From: Edaphobacter lichenicola
Lineage (GTDB): Bacteria; Acidobacteriota; Terriglobia; Terriglobales; Acidobacteriaceae
NCBI RefSeq assembly: GCF_025264645.1
Contig: NZ_CP073696.1
Location: 5,518,001-5,582,000, forward strand
Reading direction: 5' to 3'
Length of the DNA: 64,000 nucleotides
A program made the translations under genes and the position numbers. Numbering within the stretch: position 1 is the stretch's first letter; each line of letters starts with the position of its first letter. Below, piece by piece: positions 18,233 through 27,252 of this stretch. The notes beneath the pieces were generated by a model. It saw only the letters and a list, made by a program, of their open reading frames with translations, searched no databases and was not told where the DNA came from.

Positions 18233-18820
18233 CTACATCTTCAAAAAATTCTGAATGATCTCTTTGCCGTGTACCGTCAGCACGCTCTCCGGATGGAACT
18301 GCACCCCTTCAATCGGCAGCTCCCGATGCCTCAGCGCCATAATCGTCTCTCCATCCGCCGTCCGCGCCGACACCTCCAGCTCCTCCGGCAGCCCCTCATC
18401 CGACACAATCAGCGAGTGGTACCGCGTACACGTCATCGCCGACGGTATCCCCGCAAAGATGGTCTTCCCATCATGCTCCACCTCGCTCGTCTTGCCGTGC
18501 ATCAGCTTCGGCGCGCGAATCACATTGCCCCCAAACGCCGCCCCGATCGCCTGATGCCCCAGGCACACCCCAAGAATCGGCACCTTCCGACCACCCGCCT
18601 CCCCCAGCGCGGCAAAGTGCTTGATCAGCTCCATCGAGATCCCCGCATCCTGCGGCGTACAAGGCCCCGGCGAGATCAGGATCCTCTCCGGCCGCAGCGC
18701 CTCAACCTCCTTCGGCGTCAGCTCATCGTTGCGCCGAATCACCATCTCGGCCCCAAGCTCACCCATATACTGCACCAGGTTGTAAGTAAACGAATCGTAG
18801 TTATCCAGAACAAAGACCAT
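18233..18820 (-). CDS. trpG: Anthranilate synthase component II (glutamine amidotransferase)
   Basis: TrpG supplies ammonia from glutamine to TrpE; in many bacteria it also serves PabB. The triad is visible: the nucleophile in GVCLGHQAIG, and the His-Glu pair in GVQFHPESVLT. The oxyanion region LISPGPCTPQDAG is intact, and length (195) is normal. Its partner trpE lies upstream on the same strand, separated by one small membrane-protein gene. Confidence 0.95.
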   Translation of the reverse strand: MVFVLDNYDSFTYNLVQYMGELGAEMVIRRNDELTPKEVEALRPERILISPGPCTPQDAGISMELIKHFAALGEAGGRKVPILGVCLGHQAIGAAFGGNVIRAPKLMHGKTSEVEHDGKTIFAGIPSAMTCTRYHSLIVSDEGLPEELEVSARTADGETIMALRHRELPIEGVQFHPESVLTVHGKEIIQNFLKM

Positions 18821-18951
18821 ATCGTATTAAATTCTACGCCCCACGCAGCGCGCTATTGTGGGATGCCTCGTCGGAACCCGTCGATAAGCCGACTTTGCAG
18901 TGGCCGTTTAAAGGAGAGGGCGCCTCGTGCCGGAGCCATGACGAAAGTCCG

Positions 18952-19404
18952 TTACGGTTTGAGGTGTTCGATATCGGGGATACTGACCATCCAATCCCAA
19001 AAAGCACGGTCGAAGTCGAATTCGTCTTTTGGGATTTTGAGAGACCGAGCCGCACCATCGTATGGGATCAATTCCAAGTAGGAGACGTTGATGCCACCCT
19101 CCGGACTGTCCTGAAACTCCTCGTATTCGCGACGATGGTGAATCTGATCCAAGCGCATCGATTGACTACGGAAGACGCTCCCAATACGGATGAACTCGTT
19201 GGAAAGCACAACACGGGCCGTCAATGTCTGAGCCGTAAGACCCGCGCCCACGAGAACGAGTATTATTGCGATAGCAAAATCAGTCCAAGTGTTGGCGCGG
19301 CTTGATATGCCTCGCCAAGCGCCGATACCGAAGAACAACGAAAGCGCGAGAAAAACTAAACAGAAAACTTTAACCGAATTCCTAGTCCGGTAAATGTGTC
19401 TCAC
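18952..19404 (-). CDS. Small two-segment membrane protein
   Basis: No family was recognised with certainty. The 150-residue protein has two hydrophobic helices (about 12-30 and 42-62), followed by a soluble C-terminal part with a PH-like beta pattern (RVVLSNEFIRIGSVFRSQSM..) and ending DWMVSIPDIEHLKP. It separates trpE from trpG, with about 130 bases to trpG and 186 to trpE. Codon use is less C-ending than its neighbours, which may mean recent insertion between the trp genes. Confidence 0.68.
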   Translation of the reverse strand: MRHIYRTRNSVKVFCLVFLALSLFFGIGAWRGISSRANTWTDFAIAIILVLVGAGLTAQTLTARVVLSNEFIRIGSVFRSQSMRLDQIHHRREYEEFQDSPEGGINVSYLELIPYDGAARSLKIPKDEFDFDRAFWDWMVSIPDIEHLKP

Positions 19405-19590
19405 CTCTGTGTCCCTTCGTGTTGAGCCAATATACAGCCGACGCAGATCCTGCTATGAGATAGTCAACACACGTTCAACTCTCGCGACTCCTACACCGTA
19501 GGGAAACAGCTGCTGCCACAAAACTGGGTTGTCGGCAACATTAGCTATAGCCTAACTAATTGCGTGGACTAACCACTCACGCCGCTACCC

Positions 19591-21135
19591 CTAAACGCCC
19601 CTCGCCCGCTCAATCGCCCTCACCACCGCTCTCGCCTTATTCACCGACTCCTCAAACTCCTTCTCCGGCACTGAATCCGCCACAATTCCCCCACCCGACT
19701 GAAAGTGCCCCTGCTCTCCATTCATATACAGCGTCCGAATCGCAATACACGAATCCAGGTTCCCGCTGAAGTCCGCATACAGCACACTCCCGCCATACAC
19801 CCCACGCCGAGCCGGCTCCAACTCCTCAATAATCTCCATCGCCCGAATCTTCGGCGCACCACTCAGCGTCCCCGCAGGGAAGCACGCACGAAACGCATCC
19901 ACCGCCCCCAACTCCGGTCGCAGCTTGCCTTCAAGCGAACTCACCATATGCATCACATGGCTATACCGCTCAACAAACATAAGATCCTTCACCTTCACCG
20001 ATCCAAACTCACTCACCCGTCCCACATCGTTCCGCCCCAGGTCGACCAGCATAATGTGCTCGGCCACCTCTTTCTCATCCGCACGAAGATCGGCCTCCAT
20101 CGCCCGATCCTCTACCTCATCCGCGCTCCGTGGCCGCGTCCCAGCAATCGGCCGATACTCCACCTCTCGCCCATGCACCCGCACCAGCAGCTCCGGCGAA
20201 GACCCCACAATATGCGCCTGAGACGTCGAAACTCTCTTCGCAGTTGAAGAAGTCTTAGCCTTCGCAGCCCCATCCTCCAACCCAAACCGCAAAAAGTACA
20301 TATACGGCGAAGGATTCACAATCCGCAACGCCCGATACACCTCAAACGCATCCACCCCCGGCACGCAATCGAACCTCTGCGACAGCACACACTGAAACAC
20401 ATCCCCTGAAGCGATGTACTCCTTCGTCTTCTCAACACCCTTCAAATACGCCGCCTTCGGAGTACGAGCCGTAACCTTCAGCTTGCCCAGCGCCTTCTTC
20501 TTCCGCTGCACCGGCAACGCATCCGCCAACCGCCTCTCCAACTTGTTCAGCCGCCTTACCGCCCTCTCATACGCACCCTCGCGAGCCTCCCGCGTCAGGT
20601 CGGCCGTCACCATCAGGTGAATCTCCTTCTTCACATGGTCGAACGCCAGCACCTGATCAAAAAACATCAGGCAAGCATCCGGAACCCCAAGCTCGTCCTT
20701 AGCCAGCGAAGGCAGCTTCTCAATCTGCCGCACCACGTCATACGCAAAGAAACCCACCGCACCAGCCGTAAACGGAGGCAGCCCCGTAAGCTTCGCCGGA
20801 GTGTGCCCACTCAGCGCGCGCTTCAGCTCTTCAAAGATGTCCCCTTCAAACGTGCGCTCCTTCCGCCCCTCGCGCACCGTGATACTTTTCCCCCGCGACA
20901 CCATCTTCTTATACGGCTGCACGCCGATAAAGGTATAGCGACCCACATGCTTGCCGCCCTCCACCGACTCCAGCAGAAACGCCTCCGGCTCCTCGGACGC
21001 AATCCGCAGAAACGCCGACACCGGAGTCTCCAGATCGGCCGTAATCGTCCGATATACCGGCACAAGCGAGTGGCTGTGGCTTAACTTCAAAAATTCACGA
21101 GCCGAGGGAAGGGAATCAGAGTCGATAGGAGACAT
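19591..21135 (-). CDS. trpE: Anthranilate synthase component I
   Basis: TrpE converts chorismate to anthranilate. The N-terminal tryptophan-feedback motif LLES is present (AFLLESVEGG), and the catalytic core has PIAGTRPR, LVDLGRNDVGRV and CFPAGTLSGAPK. The length of 514 residues is typical. A lineage-specific insertion of about 15 residues (GAAKAKTSSTAKRVSTS) interrupts the core before IVGSSPELLV. Presence of LLES favours TrpE over PabB. Confidence 0.95.
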   Translation of the reverse strand: MSPIDSDSLPSAREFLKLSHSHSLVPVYRTITADLETPVSAFLRIASEEPEAFLLESVEGGKHVGRYTFIGVQPYKKMVSRGKSITVREGRKERTFEGDIFEELKRALSGHTPAKLTGLPPFTAGAVGFFAYDVVRQIEKLPSLAKDELGVPDACLMFFDQVLAFDHVKKEIHLMVTADLTREAREGAYERAVRRLNKLERRLADALPVQRKKKALGKLKVTARTPKAAYLKGVEKTKEYIASGDVFQCVLSQRFDCVPGVDAFEVYRALRIVNPSPYMYFLRFGLEDGAAKAKTSSTAKRVSTSQAHIVGSSPELLVRVHGREVEYRPIAGTRPRSADEVEDRAMEADLRADEKEVAEHIMLVDLGRNDVGRVSEFGSVKVKDLMFVERYSHVMHMVSSLEGKLRPELGAVDAFRACFPAGTLSGAPKIRAMEIIEELEPARRGVYGGSVLYADFSGNLDSCIAIRTLYMNGEQGHFQSGGGIVADSVPEKEFEESVNKARAVVRAIERARGV

Positions 21136-21172
21136 GGCTCTTCCATCATAAATGTGCCTGTCGGAGGGACTT

Positions 21173-21201
21173 TTTAGCCCATTTTTAGCCCATTATGTCA
21201 A
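21173..21201 (-). promoter_or_regulatory. Possible sigma-70 promoter of trpE
   Basis: On the minus strand a perfect -35 TTGACA (21196-21201) is followed after 17 bases by GCTAAA (21173-21178), a weak -10. It lies about 40 bases before the trpE start. The poor -10 makes this tentative. Confidence 0.3.
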
Positions 21202-21226
21202 GCTGACTCCTCCCCCATCCGGCTCA

Positions 21227-21256
21227 TTGCACATCGTCGTTTGGGGGGCCTATACT
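21227..21256 (+). promoter_or_regulatory. Sigma-70 type promoter of the glutamate dehydrogenase gene
   Basis: TTGCAC (21227-21232) and TATACT (21251-21256) are separated by 18 bases, a near-consensus arrangement. The predicted transcript start near 21263 would leave a leader of about 105 bases before ATG 21369. Confidence 0.5.
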
Positions 21257-21368
21257 CTGCGAGGTTTGGCCACAGACCGGTCTGGCTCAAGCTGTATCCT
21301 GCTTCTAGTGGAGGCACACGATGGCCGGAGAATCGCTGATACCAGCAACAGAACAAAGGAACGTCACA

Positions 21369-22634
21369 ATGCAGACCCTCACACTCGAGCAGGAGACAAA
21401 TCCCTGGGAAGCCCAGGCCGCTCGATTCGACTTCGCAGCAAAGAAACTTAACCTCGATCAAGGCATCTGGAAGGTCCTCCGTTACCCGGCCCGCGAACTC
21501 ATCGTCCACATCCCCGTCGGCATGGACGACGGCTCCATCGAAGTCTTCACTGGCTATCGCGTTCAGCACTCGGTCGCCCGCGGCCCCGCAAAAGGCGGCA
21601 TCCGCTACTCCCCCGACGTCTCCCTCGACGAAGTCCGCGCCCTCGCCTCATGGATGACCTGGAAGTGCGCAGTCGTCAACATTCCCTTTGGCGGAGCCAA
21701 AGGCGGCGTCATCTGCGACCCCAAGAAGATGTCCCAGGGTGAACTCGAACGCATGACCCGCCGCTACACCGCCGAACTCATCGAGTTCCTCGGACCTGAA
21801 AAAGACGTCCCCGCCCCCGACATGGGCACCGACGAACAGACCATGGCCTGGATCATGGACACCTACTCCATGCACATGCGTCAGACTGTCACTGCTGTCG
21901 TCACCGGTAAACCCGTCAACATCGGCGGCTCCCGTGGACGCAAAGAGGCCACCGGCCGCGGCGTCTCCGTCGTCTGCGACGAAGCCATGAAGCACCTTGG
22001 CATGTCCATCGATGGCTGCCGCGTCATCATTCAGGGCTTCGGCAATGTCGGCTCCAACTCCGCGAAGCTCCTCGCGCAAAAGGGCTACACCGTCACCGGC
22101 ATCGCCGAGTACGACGGCGCACTCTACAACGCCGACGGCATCGACATCCACGCTCTCATCCAGCATCGCCAGAAGACCGGAACCATCACCGGCTTTACCG
22201 AGGCTGAAGCCGTCGACAAGCACGAGCTCCTCACCTACAACTGCGAGATCCTCATCCCCGCAGCCACCGAAAACGTCATCACCAGCAAGAACGCCGACCG
22301 CATCCGCTGCAAGATCCTCTGCGAAGGCGCCAACGGCCCCACCACTACCGTCGCTGACGACATCCTCGCCGACAAGCGAGTGTTCATCATCCCCGACATC
22401 CTCGCCAACGCCGGTGGCGTCACCACCAGCTACTTCGAGTGGGTGCAGGATCGCATGGGCTACTTCTGGACCGAGGACGAGGTCAATCAGCGTCTCGACA
22501 ACATCATGAAGGAAAGCTTCTGCGACGTCGTGAACTACGCACGGAACCACAACGTCAACAACCGCATCGCCGCTTACATGCTCGCAATCGACCGCGTCGC
22601 CTACACCACCAAGCAGCGCGGCATCTACGCCTAG
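21369..22634 (+). CDS. gdhA: Glutamate dehydrogenase (Glu/Leu/Phe/Val dehydrogenase family)
   Basis: The 421-residue hexamer-type enzyme reversibly deaminates glutamate to 2-oxoglutarate. The substrate-site lysines are in KGGIRYSPDV and PFGGAKGGV, the catalytic aspartate in DVPAPDMGT, and the nucleotide fold in QGFGNVGSNSA. ATG 21369 was preferred over 21321 because AAAGGA lies seven bases before it and the protein then has normal size. Cofactor choice cannot be settled from the sequence. A terminator follows the gene. Confidence 0.93.
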   Translation: MQTLTLEQETNPWEAQAARFDFAAKKLNLDQGIWKVLRYPARELIVHIPVGMDDGSIEVFTGYRVQHSVARGPAKGGIRYSPDVSLDEVRALASWMTWKCAVVNIPFGGAKGGVICDPKKMSQGELERMTRRYTAELIEFLGPEKDVPAPDMGTDEQTMAWIMDTYSMHMRQTVTAVVTGKPVNIGGSRGRKEATGRGVSVVCDEAMKHLGMSIDGCRVIIQGFGNVGSNSAKLLAQKGYTVTGIAEYDGALYNADGIDIHALIQHRQKTGTITGFTEAEAVDKHELLTYNCEILIPAATENVITSKNADRIRCKILCEGANGPTTTVADDILADKRVFIIPDILANAGGVTTSYFEWVQDRMGYFWTEDEVNQRLDNIMKESFCDVVNYARNHNVNNRIAAYMLAIDRVAYTTKQRGIYA

Positions 22635-22659
22635 ACTGGAAACTACGTCAAACCACCGA

Positions 22660-22685
22660 GGCAGCCTGAAAAGGCTGTCTTTGTT
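22660..22685 (+). terminator. Terminator after glutamate dehydrogenase gene
   Basis: An eight-base stem GGCAGCCT / AGGCTGTC with a GAAA tetraloop is followed by TTTGTTGTCTTT. It lies 25 bases after the stop codon. Confidence 0.8.
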
Positions 22686-22724
22686 GTCTTTGCACGCACA
22701 CAGAAGACGGCAATGGGTCGGTAC

Positions 22725-22767
22725 AGGGATCCTTCCCGGTTCGGCTGCGCTCAGGGTCAGGATGACG
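22725..22767 (+). repeat. Dispersed intergenic repeat, copy 1
   Basis: The segment ends CTCAGGGTCAGGATGA (22750-22765), which occurs exactly, on the other strand, at 52818-52833. Both copies are intergenic. It has the look of the short TCATCCTGA..GAAGGATC type repeat common in bacterial genomes. Confidence 0.65.
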
Positions 22768-22900
22768 ACGTGGGAGGGAGGCGTTACTGAGGTATCTGGC
22801 GCGCTTGGCGGGGTATTTTTTGCGGATTTTTTTTGGAGCGGCTCTCGGACGTCGGTTTTGATGTTTTGTTGGGTTTTTGAAGGGGGTTTTGGGAAATTGC

Positions 22901-22960
22901 GTGGTGAAAACGTGGTTTTTTGATGGTGAAAACGTGGTGTTTTGCGTGGTAAACGTGGTG
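22901..22960 (+). repeat. Degenerate tandem GTGGTGAAAACGTGGT repeat
   Basis: Three imperfect copies of GTGGTGAAAACGTGGT lie at about 22901-22917, 22924-22938 and 22945-22960. The unit is itself two GTGGT words separated by GAAAAC. Function is unknown. Confidence 0.7.
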
Positions 22961-23176
22961 GTTAGACACGCCTTATTTTGGCTCTGAACGATGCGCCAGG
23001 TTTTTCACCTTTATGTTTTATGGCCGTTTACCGGCCACGACATTTGTCAACAGTTCGATCAACCACCCACCTTTCCCCTGCGTCCAACCCAAGTCAGGGG
23101 TTCTTAACGTCCTCCCATGTCACTGTGTCAGAATGCTATTGTCGGTGCCGCGTCCAGACGCTTCCAATAATCCGCG

Positions 23177-23869
23177 ATGAATCTGCCTAACTCCATCACG
23201 ATGAGCCGTATCGCATGTATCCCGCTGCTCATCTGGATACTGTCGCCCATCTTTCCCCTCACCGGCGGACATGGCGCTACGGGTTTGCGCGGCGGCGAGC
23301 AGGAGATCATCGCCAGCATCGTCTTCATCCTGGCCAGCATGACCGACGGCCTGGACGGCTACCTCGCCCGCCGCCGCCAGCAGATCACCACCATGGGCAT
23401 CCTGCTCGACCCGCTTGCGGACAAGCTGATGATCACCGCGGCCTACATCATCCTGGTCGCCTACACTCCCGGTATCGTCAAACCCTGGATCGCCATCCTT
23501 GTCATCGGCCGCGAGTTCCTCGTCTCCGGCCTGCGCAGTATCGCTGCCACCGAAGGCTTCACGATTGAGGCAAGCGAGATCGGCAAGCTGAAGACCGTCA
23601 TCCAGATTGTCTCTGTCGTCGCCGCCATCCTCGCCCACCGCTGGGATTATTGGAACTGGGGAGGCTACATCGTCGGCGTCCACTTCATCGCGGTCACGGC
23701 CATCTACTGGATGACGATCGTCTCCATCATCTCCGCCGTCGACTACTTCATCGGTTTCTGGAAGAAGATCGACCACGCCTCCGACAAACGCCGCAAGCGC
23801 CGCAGCTTCGTCCTCAGCCGCAAGAAGAAGCCGCTCCCGCCCGCCGAACACCCCTCCCGCATCTCTTGA
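23177..23869 (+). CDS. pgsA: CDP-diacylglycerol-glycerol-3-phosphate 3-phosphatidyltransferase
   Basis: PgsA makes phosphatidylglycerol phosphate for anionic phospholipids. The CDP-alcohol phosphotransferase motif is intact across TDGLDGYLARRRQQITTMG followed by LLDPLADK (DGxxDGxxAR..GxxxDxxxD). About five to six membrane helices and a basic C-terminal tail are visible. The length is 230 residues, slightly long because of the tail (KRRKRRSFVLSRKKK). Confidence 0.93.
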   Translation: MNLPNSITMSRIACIPLLIWILSPIFPLTGGHGATGLRGGEQEIIASIVFILASMTDGLDGYLARRRQQITTMGILLDPLADKLMITAAYIILVAYTPGIVKPWIAILVIGREFLVSGLRSIAATEGFTIEASEIGKLKTVIQIVSVVAAILAHRWDYWNWGGYIVGVHFIAVTAIYWMTIVSIISAVDYFIGFWKKIDHASDKRRKRRSFVLSRKKKPLPPAEHPSRIS

Positions 23870-24043
23870 AGCCCTCCGCGCCTGCCTCCGGAGACCCAAG
23901 CCAAATTCTGAGCAATGGATTAGAGCACCGTATTTTGGGGATTAGCTCATTACACAGCCATCACTAGCGAAAAGACGGTTTATAGGGAGCTATCTAAGAT
24001 CTAGAGCGACCCGCTGCCGTGGCGTAAGGAGACCTCAGATCCA

Positions 24044-24670
24044 ATGAACGTATCAACCTTAGCGGCTGTCACAGTCGTTCTGCTGGTGTTTTACGTGGGC
24101 TCTCGCTACTGCATGAAGCTTGTGCGTAAAGAGATTTCACCCCGAATCGCTACATGGCTCATCTTCGAAATAGGGGTCGTCATGAGTCTGGCATCGTACC
24201 TTGCCGGGAACGATCATAGCCTCACCAAAGCCGCGCTGAATGCGGCGGATAGCTTCCAGGTCACCGTGATCCTGATAACGCTTTTGATCGAACAGAGGGG
24301 GCGGAAGATTCAGTTCACCAGGAATGAACTGGTCTCGTTAGGGATTTCGTGCGTCGCAGCCCTAGCCTGGATTGTTACTAAGACCGGGTGGATAGGCTTC
24401 ATCGGATTTCAATCAGTCATGTCTGTCGCTTACCTGCCGACCATCGAAAGCCTCTGGTGCTGGAAGCCAGGGCCGTCGCCCGAACCGATGGAAAAGTGGG
24501 GCATCAACGTAATCATCGCCCTGATCGGAGTGGTGGTAGACATCACCGGCCAACATGACTATCTGGCAATGGTGTACCCACTCCGCGCACTGATTCTTTG
24601 CATCGTCGTCGTACTCCTCATCACCCGATGGGAACAGAAGACCAAAGCCGAGCCACTGCCGATCCGATGA
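24044..24670 (+). CDS. Polytopic membrane protein of unknown function
   Basis: The 208-residue product has about seven hydrophobic helices and little soluble sequence. Tryptophans near helix ends and the order of helices loosely recall small PQ-loop-type transporters, but no PQ motif is visible, so no function is assigned. AAGGAG lies upstream of ATG 24044. It is convergent with the TonB-domain gene across the fumarase remnant. Confidence 0.72.
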   Translation: MNVSTLAAVTVVLLVFYVGSRYCMKLVRKEISPRIATWLIFEIGVVMSLASYLAGNDHSLTKAALNAADSFQVTVILITLLIEQRGRKIQFTRNELVSLGISCVAALAWIVTKTGWIGFIGFQSVMSVAYLPTIESLWCWKPGPSPEPMEKWGINVIIALIGVVVDITGQHDYLAMVYPLRALILCIVVVLLITRWEQKTKAEPLPIR

Positions 24671-24749
24671 TCGAAATCAGGATATGGCCGCATAGACGGG
24701 ATCCTGTTGATGCGGCACCTCGAATGGAGGCCGCAGTAGCTGCACACAG

Positions 24750-24896
24750 CTACTGCAGGATCGGAATTCCGGCAATTCTACGTGACCACTCCTCGGGGCC
24801 GGTTGTGTGTACGCTGGTGCCTTTGGTGTCGACGGCGACGGTCACCGGGATGTCCTGTACTTCGAAGGCAGCCTCTATGCCGAGGCCGCGAATGCC
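24750..24896 (-). pseudogene. Truncated second fumarase 3' end
   Basis: Read on the minus strand, this segment encodes GTSVHTTGPEEWSRRIAGIPILQ-stop, the exact C-terminus of the intact fumarase at 25641. Over the last 38 codons there are 14 base differences, of which 13 are silent and one is Ile for Met; the stop is TAG instead of TGA. Further upstream it loses two codons and one base, then similarity ends near 24896, about 22 bases after the TonB-domain gene stop. It has no start and cannot be expressed as an enzyme. Confidence 0.9.
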
Positions 24897-24917
24897 CGAA
24901 GACACGAAAGGAAACGG

Positions 24918-25628
24918 CTATGGCCTACTCGTAACGCCCTTGGCCGACCCCACCGAACTGAAGTCAAACGCCACGTTTGTTTCAAATGGAACGGCTTTGG
25001 TGCCAGCCATCAACGGTTTGAAAATATATCCCTTCGCTGCATCGATCGAGCTTGTTCGAAGCATCTCAGGACCGCTGACAACGAAGGCCTTCTCTACGGT
25101 TCCTTCAGGTGAAACAAGAATTTTAATAATCACCTGCCCGCTCACATGAGCAGCAGCGGCAATCGGGGGATAGACGGGCTTTTTATTCGTAACCAGTATC
25201 TCAGCGGCTTGGGAAGTCGGGAGCCTTCGCAAAAGATATCGTGAGGCATCCTCATTTTGATCGAGGATGATCCCGCTGCTCCCATCTCCGGTTAAGCGCA
25301 CTACCCATTCGCAGGAGACTTTCTGATCTGGAACTCTGTAAAGAATCAAAAAACAACCGTCTGTCGTCTGCGGACACGCAGCCGGAACGTTTTTGCCGAT
25401 GGACCAGTTACCATTCGCGGGTAAGGGCTTACCTGTGCTCTCCACGAGAGCAGTAGGGTCAAGCACAACTTGCTTCAACAGTGCTGCTACTGCCTGTTGC
25501 CCGGAGTTTTGAAGACCAGTAGCAGCGCCACCTTGAGTCTGCTGTGCCACGCTGGGTAAAACTACTAAAGCTAATGCTGCTACTAATGAAAGAAACAACA
25601 ACGCCTTACTTCTAAGAGCACTGCTCAT
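24918..25628 (-). CDS. Secreted TonB C-terminal domain protein
   Basis: The 236-residue protein has a signal peptide (MSSALRSKALLFLSLVAALALV..SVAQ) and a C-terminal TonB-like domain from about residue 140 (PPIAAAAHVSGQVIIKILVSPEG, then SSIDAAKGYIFKPL). It lacks the long Pro-rich spacer and the N-terminal anchor typical of energising TonB, so a direct energising role is doubtful; such proteins are numerous in Acidobacteriota. It starts 12 bases after the fumarase stop and is followed by a second fumarase 3' end. Confidence 0.85.
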   Translation of the reverse strand: MSSALRSKALLFLSLVAALALVVLPSVAQQTQGGAATGLQNSGQQAVAALLKQVVLDPTALVESTGKPLPANGNWSIGKNVPAACPQTTDGCFLILYRVPDQKVSCEWVVRLTGDGSSGIILDQNEDASRYLLRRLPTSQAAEILVTNKKPVYPPIAAAAHVSGQVIIKILVSPEGTVEKAFVVSGPEMLRTSSIDAAKGYIFKPLMAGTKAVPFETNVAFDFSSVGSAKGVTSRP

Positions 25629-25640
25629 CGAAATCTGCCC

Positions 25641-27164
25641 TCACTGCAAAATTGGAATCCCAGCAATTCTACGTGACCACTCCTCCGGGCCGGTCGTGTG
25701 TACGCTGGTTCCTTTGGTGTCGACGGCCACCGTTACAGGCATGTCCTGCACTTCGAACTCGTAGATAGCTTCCATGCCGAGGTCTGCGAATGCCAGGGTC
25801 TTTGAGCTTTTGATTGCTTTCGATACGAGGTAGGCAGCGCCACCAATCGCAATCAAGTACACGGCCTCGAACTCGCGAATCGCATCGATGCCTGCTGGTC
25901 CGCGCTCAGCTTTGCCGATCATGCCGAGCAAACCGGTTTCGGCCAGCATCTGCCGAGTGAACTTGTCCATGCGCGTTGCCGTTGTTGGTCCTGCAGGTCC
26001 AACGGCTTCCTCGCGGACCGCTTCCACCGGCCCCACGTAGTAGATAAATCGGTTTTTGAAGTCCACCGGCAACTTCTCGCCGCGCTTCAGCATGTCGGTC
26101 ATACGCTTGTGCGCGGCGTCGCGGCCAGTCAGCAGCTTGCCCGAGAGCAGAATCACCTCTCCCGGCTTCCACGTCTTCACATCCTCATGCGTCACGGTAT
26201 TCAAATCCACTCGACGCGCCGTGTGGACGTCGTACTCGAGCTTCGGCCACGCGTCCAGTTTCGGCGGATCGACCATCACGGGACCGGAGCCATCAAGATG
26301 AAAGTGCAGATGCCGCGTTGCCGCACAGTTCGGAATCATTGCGATAGGAAGGTTCGCCGCATGGGTCGGGAAGTCCATGATCTTCACGTCGAGCACGGTC
26401 GTCAGCCCGCCGAGACCCTGCGCTCCAATGCCCAGCCGATTCACCTTCTCGTATAGTTCGATGCGCAACTCTTCAATCTTCGTCTTCGCTCCGCGTGCTA
26501 TCAGCTCCTGCATGTCGATCGGGTCCATCAGCGACTCTTTCGCCATTACCATCGCCTTCTCCGCGGTCCCGCCGATGCCGATCCCCAACATTCCCGGAGG
26601 ACACCAGCCCGCGCCCATCGTCGGCACAGTCTTGAGCACCCAATCCACAATCGAGTCCGATGGGTTCAGCATCGCAAACTTGCTCTTCGCCTCCGAACCG
26701 CCACCCTTTGAGGCGACTGTGACATCGACCTCGCCACCCTCGACCAGCTCCACCACCACCATCGCGGGAGTATTGTCTCCTGTGTTCCTGCGGGTAAACG
26801 CGGGGTCTTCGAGGATGCTTGGCCGCAGCACGTTGTCGGCATTACGCCACGCCTCGCGCACTCCTTCATCGACCATCTCCTGCAGGTTCATCATGCCGCC
26901 GATGCCGGGCTCCCACCTGACCTCCATTCCCACCTTCACAAACGCCGTGACAATCCCGGTGTCCTGGCAGATTGGCCGATGACCCTCCGCACACATGCGC
27001 GAGTTGATGAGGATCTGCGCCATCGCATCCTTCGCGGCGTGACTCTGCTCCATCTCGTAGGCCCGCGCCAGGTTCGTAATGTAGTCCACCGGATGGTAGA
27101 AGCTGATGTACTGCAGCGCATCCGCCACACTGCGGATAAAGTCATCCTGCTTGATCGTCGCCAT
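25641..27164 (-). CDS. fumA: Class I (iron-sulfur) fumarate hydratase
   Basis: The enzyme hydrates fumarate to malate in the TCA cycle using a 4Fe-4S cluster. The single chain of 507 residues fuses the alpha-type region (CQDTGIVTAFVKVG, GAGWCPPGMLGIGIGG, QGLGGLTTVLDVKIM) and the beta-type region (GEVILLSGKLLTGRDAAHKRM, GPTTATRMDKF). Cysteines for the cluster are in CQDTG, in IPNCAATRH and in the first part. ATG 27164 has GGGAGG just upstream and was preferred over 27191. The C-terminus is duplicated downstream at 24750. Confidence 0.94.
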   Translation of the reverse strand: MATIKQDDFIRSVADALQYISFYHPVDYITNLARAYEMEQSHAAKDAMAQILINSRMCAEGHRPICQDTGIVTAFVKVGMEVRWEPGIGGMMNLQEMVDEGVREAWRNADNVLRPSILEDPAFTRRNTGDNTPAMVVVELVEGGEVDVTVASKGGGSEAKSKFAMLNPSDSIVDWVLKTVPTMGAGWCPPGMLGIGIGGTAEKAMVMAKESLMDPIDMQELIARGAKTKIEELRIELYEKVNRLGIGAQGLGGLTTVLDVKIMDFPTHAANLPIAMIPNCAATRHLHFHLDGSGPVMVDPPKLDAWPKLEYDVHTARRVDLNTVTHEDVKTWKPGEVILLSGKLLTGRDAAHKRMTDMLKRGEKLPVDFKNRFIYYVGPVEAVREEAVGPAGPTTATRMDKFTRQMLAETGLLGMIGKAERGPAGIDAIREFEAVYLIAIGGAAYLVSKAIKSSKTLAFADLGMEAIYEFEVQDMPVTVAVDTKGTSVHTTGPEEWSRRIAGIPILQ

Positions 27165-27252
27165 TACGAACTGCCTCCCACAGACGGTCACACACCATCA
27201 CCGCCCGCGCCTAGTATTTTACGTGTGCGATCGCACTTGTTCCCGAACGCCA

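Larger units (their letters stand above)
22686..23176. other. Gene-free spacer with repeats
   Basis: This 490-base stretch holds no convincing reading frame. It contains a dispersed repeat copy (22725-22767), a T- and G-rich segment around 22815-22890, and the GTGGT-type tandem repeat (22901-22960). Base composition and low-complexity runs differ clearly from the coding regions on both sides. Confidence 0.7.

Noticed and set aside
21648..22550. 300-codon minus-strand frame opposite glutamate dehydrogenase
   Set aside because: Same reason: strong GC third-position bias of the real gene leaves the opposite frame open, and the product is an Asp/Val/Gly-rich string without family motifs.
22901..22960. 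Possible CRISPR array
   Set aside because: Units are short, degenerate and without unique spacers of constant length, and no cas genes are near.
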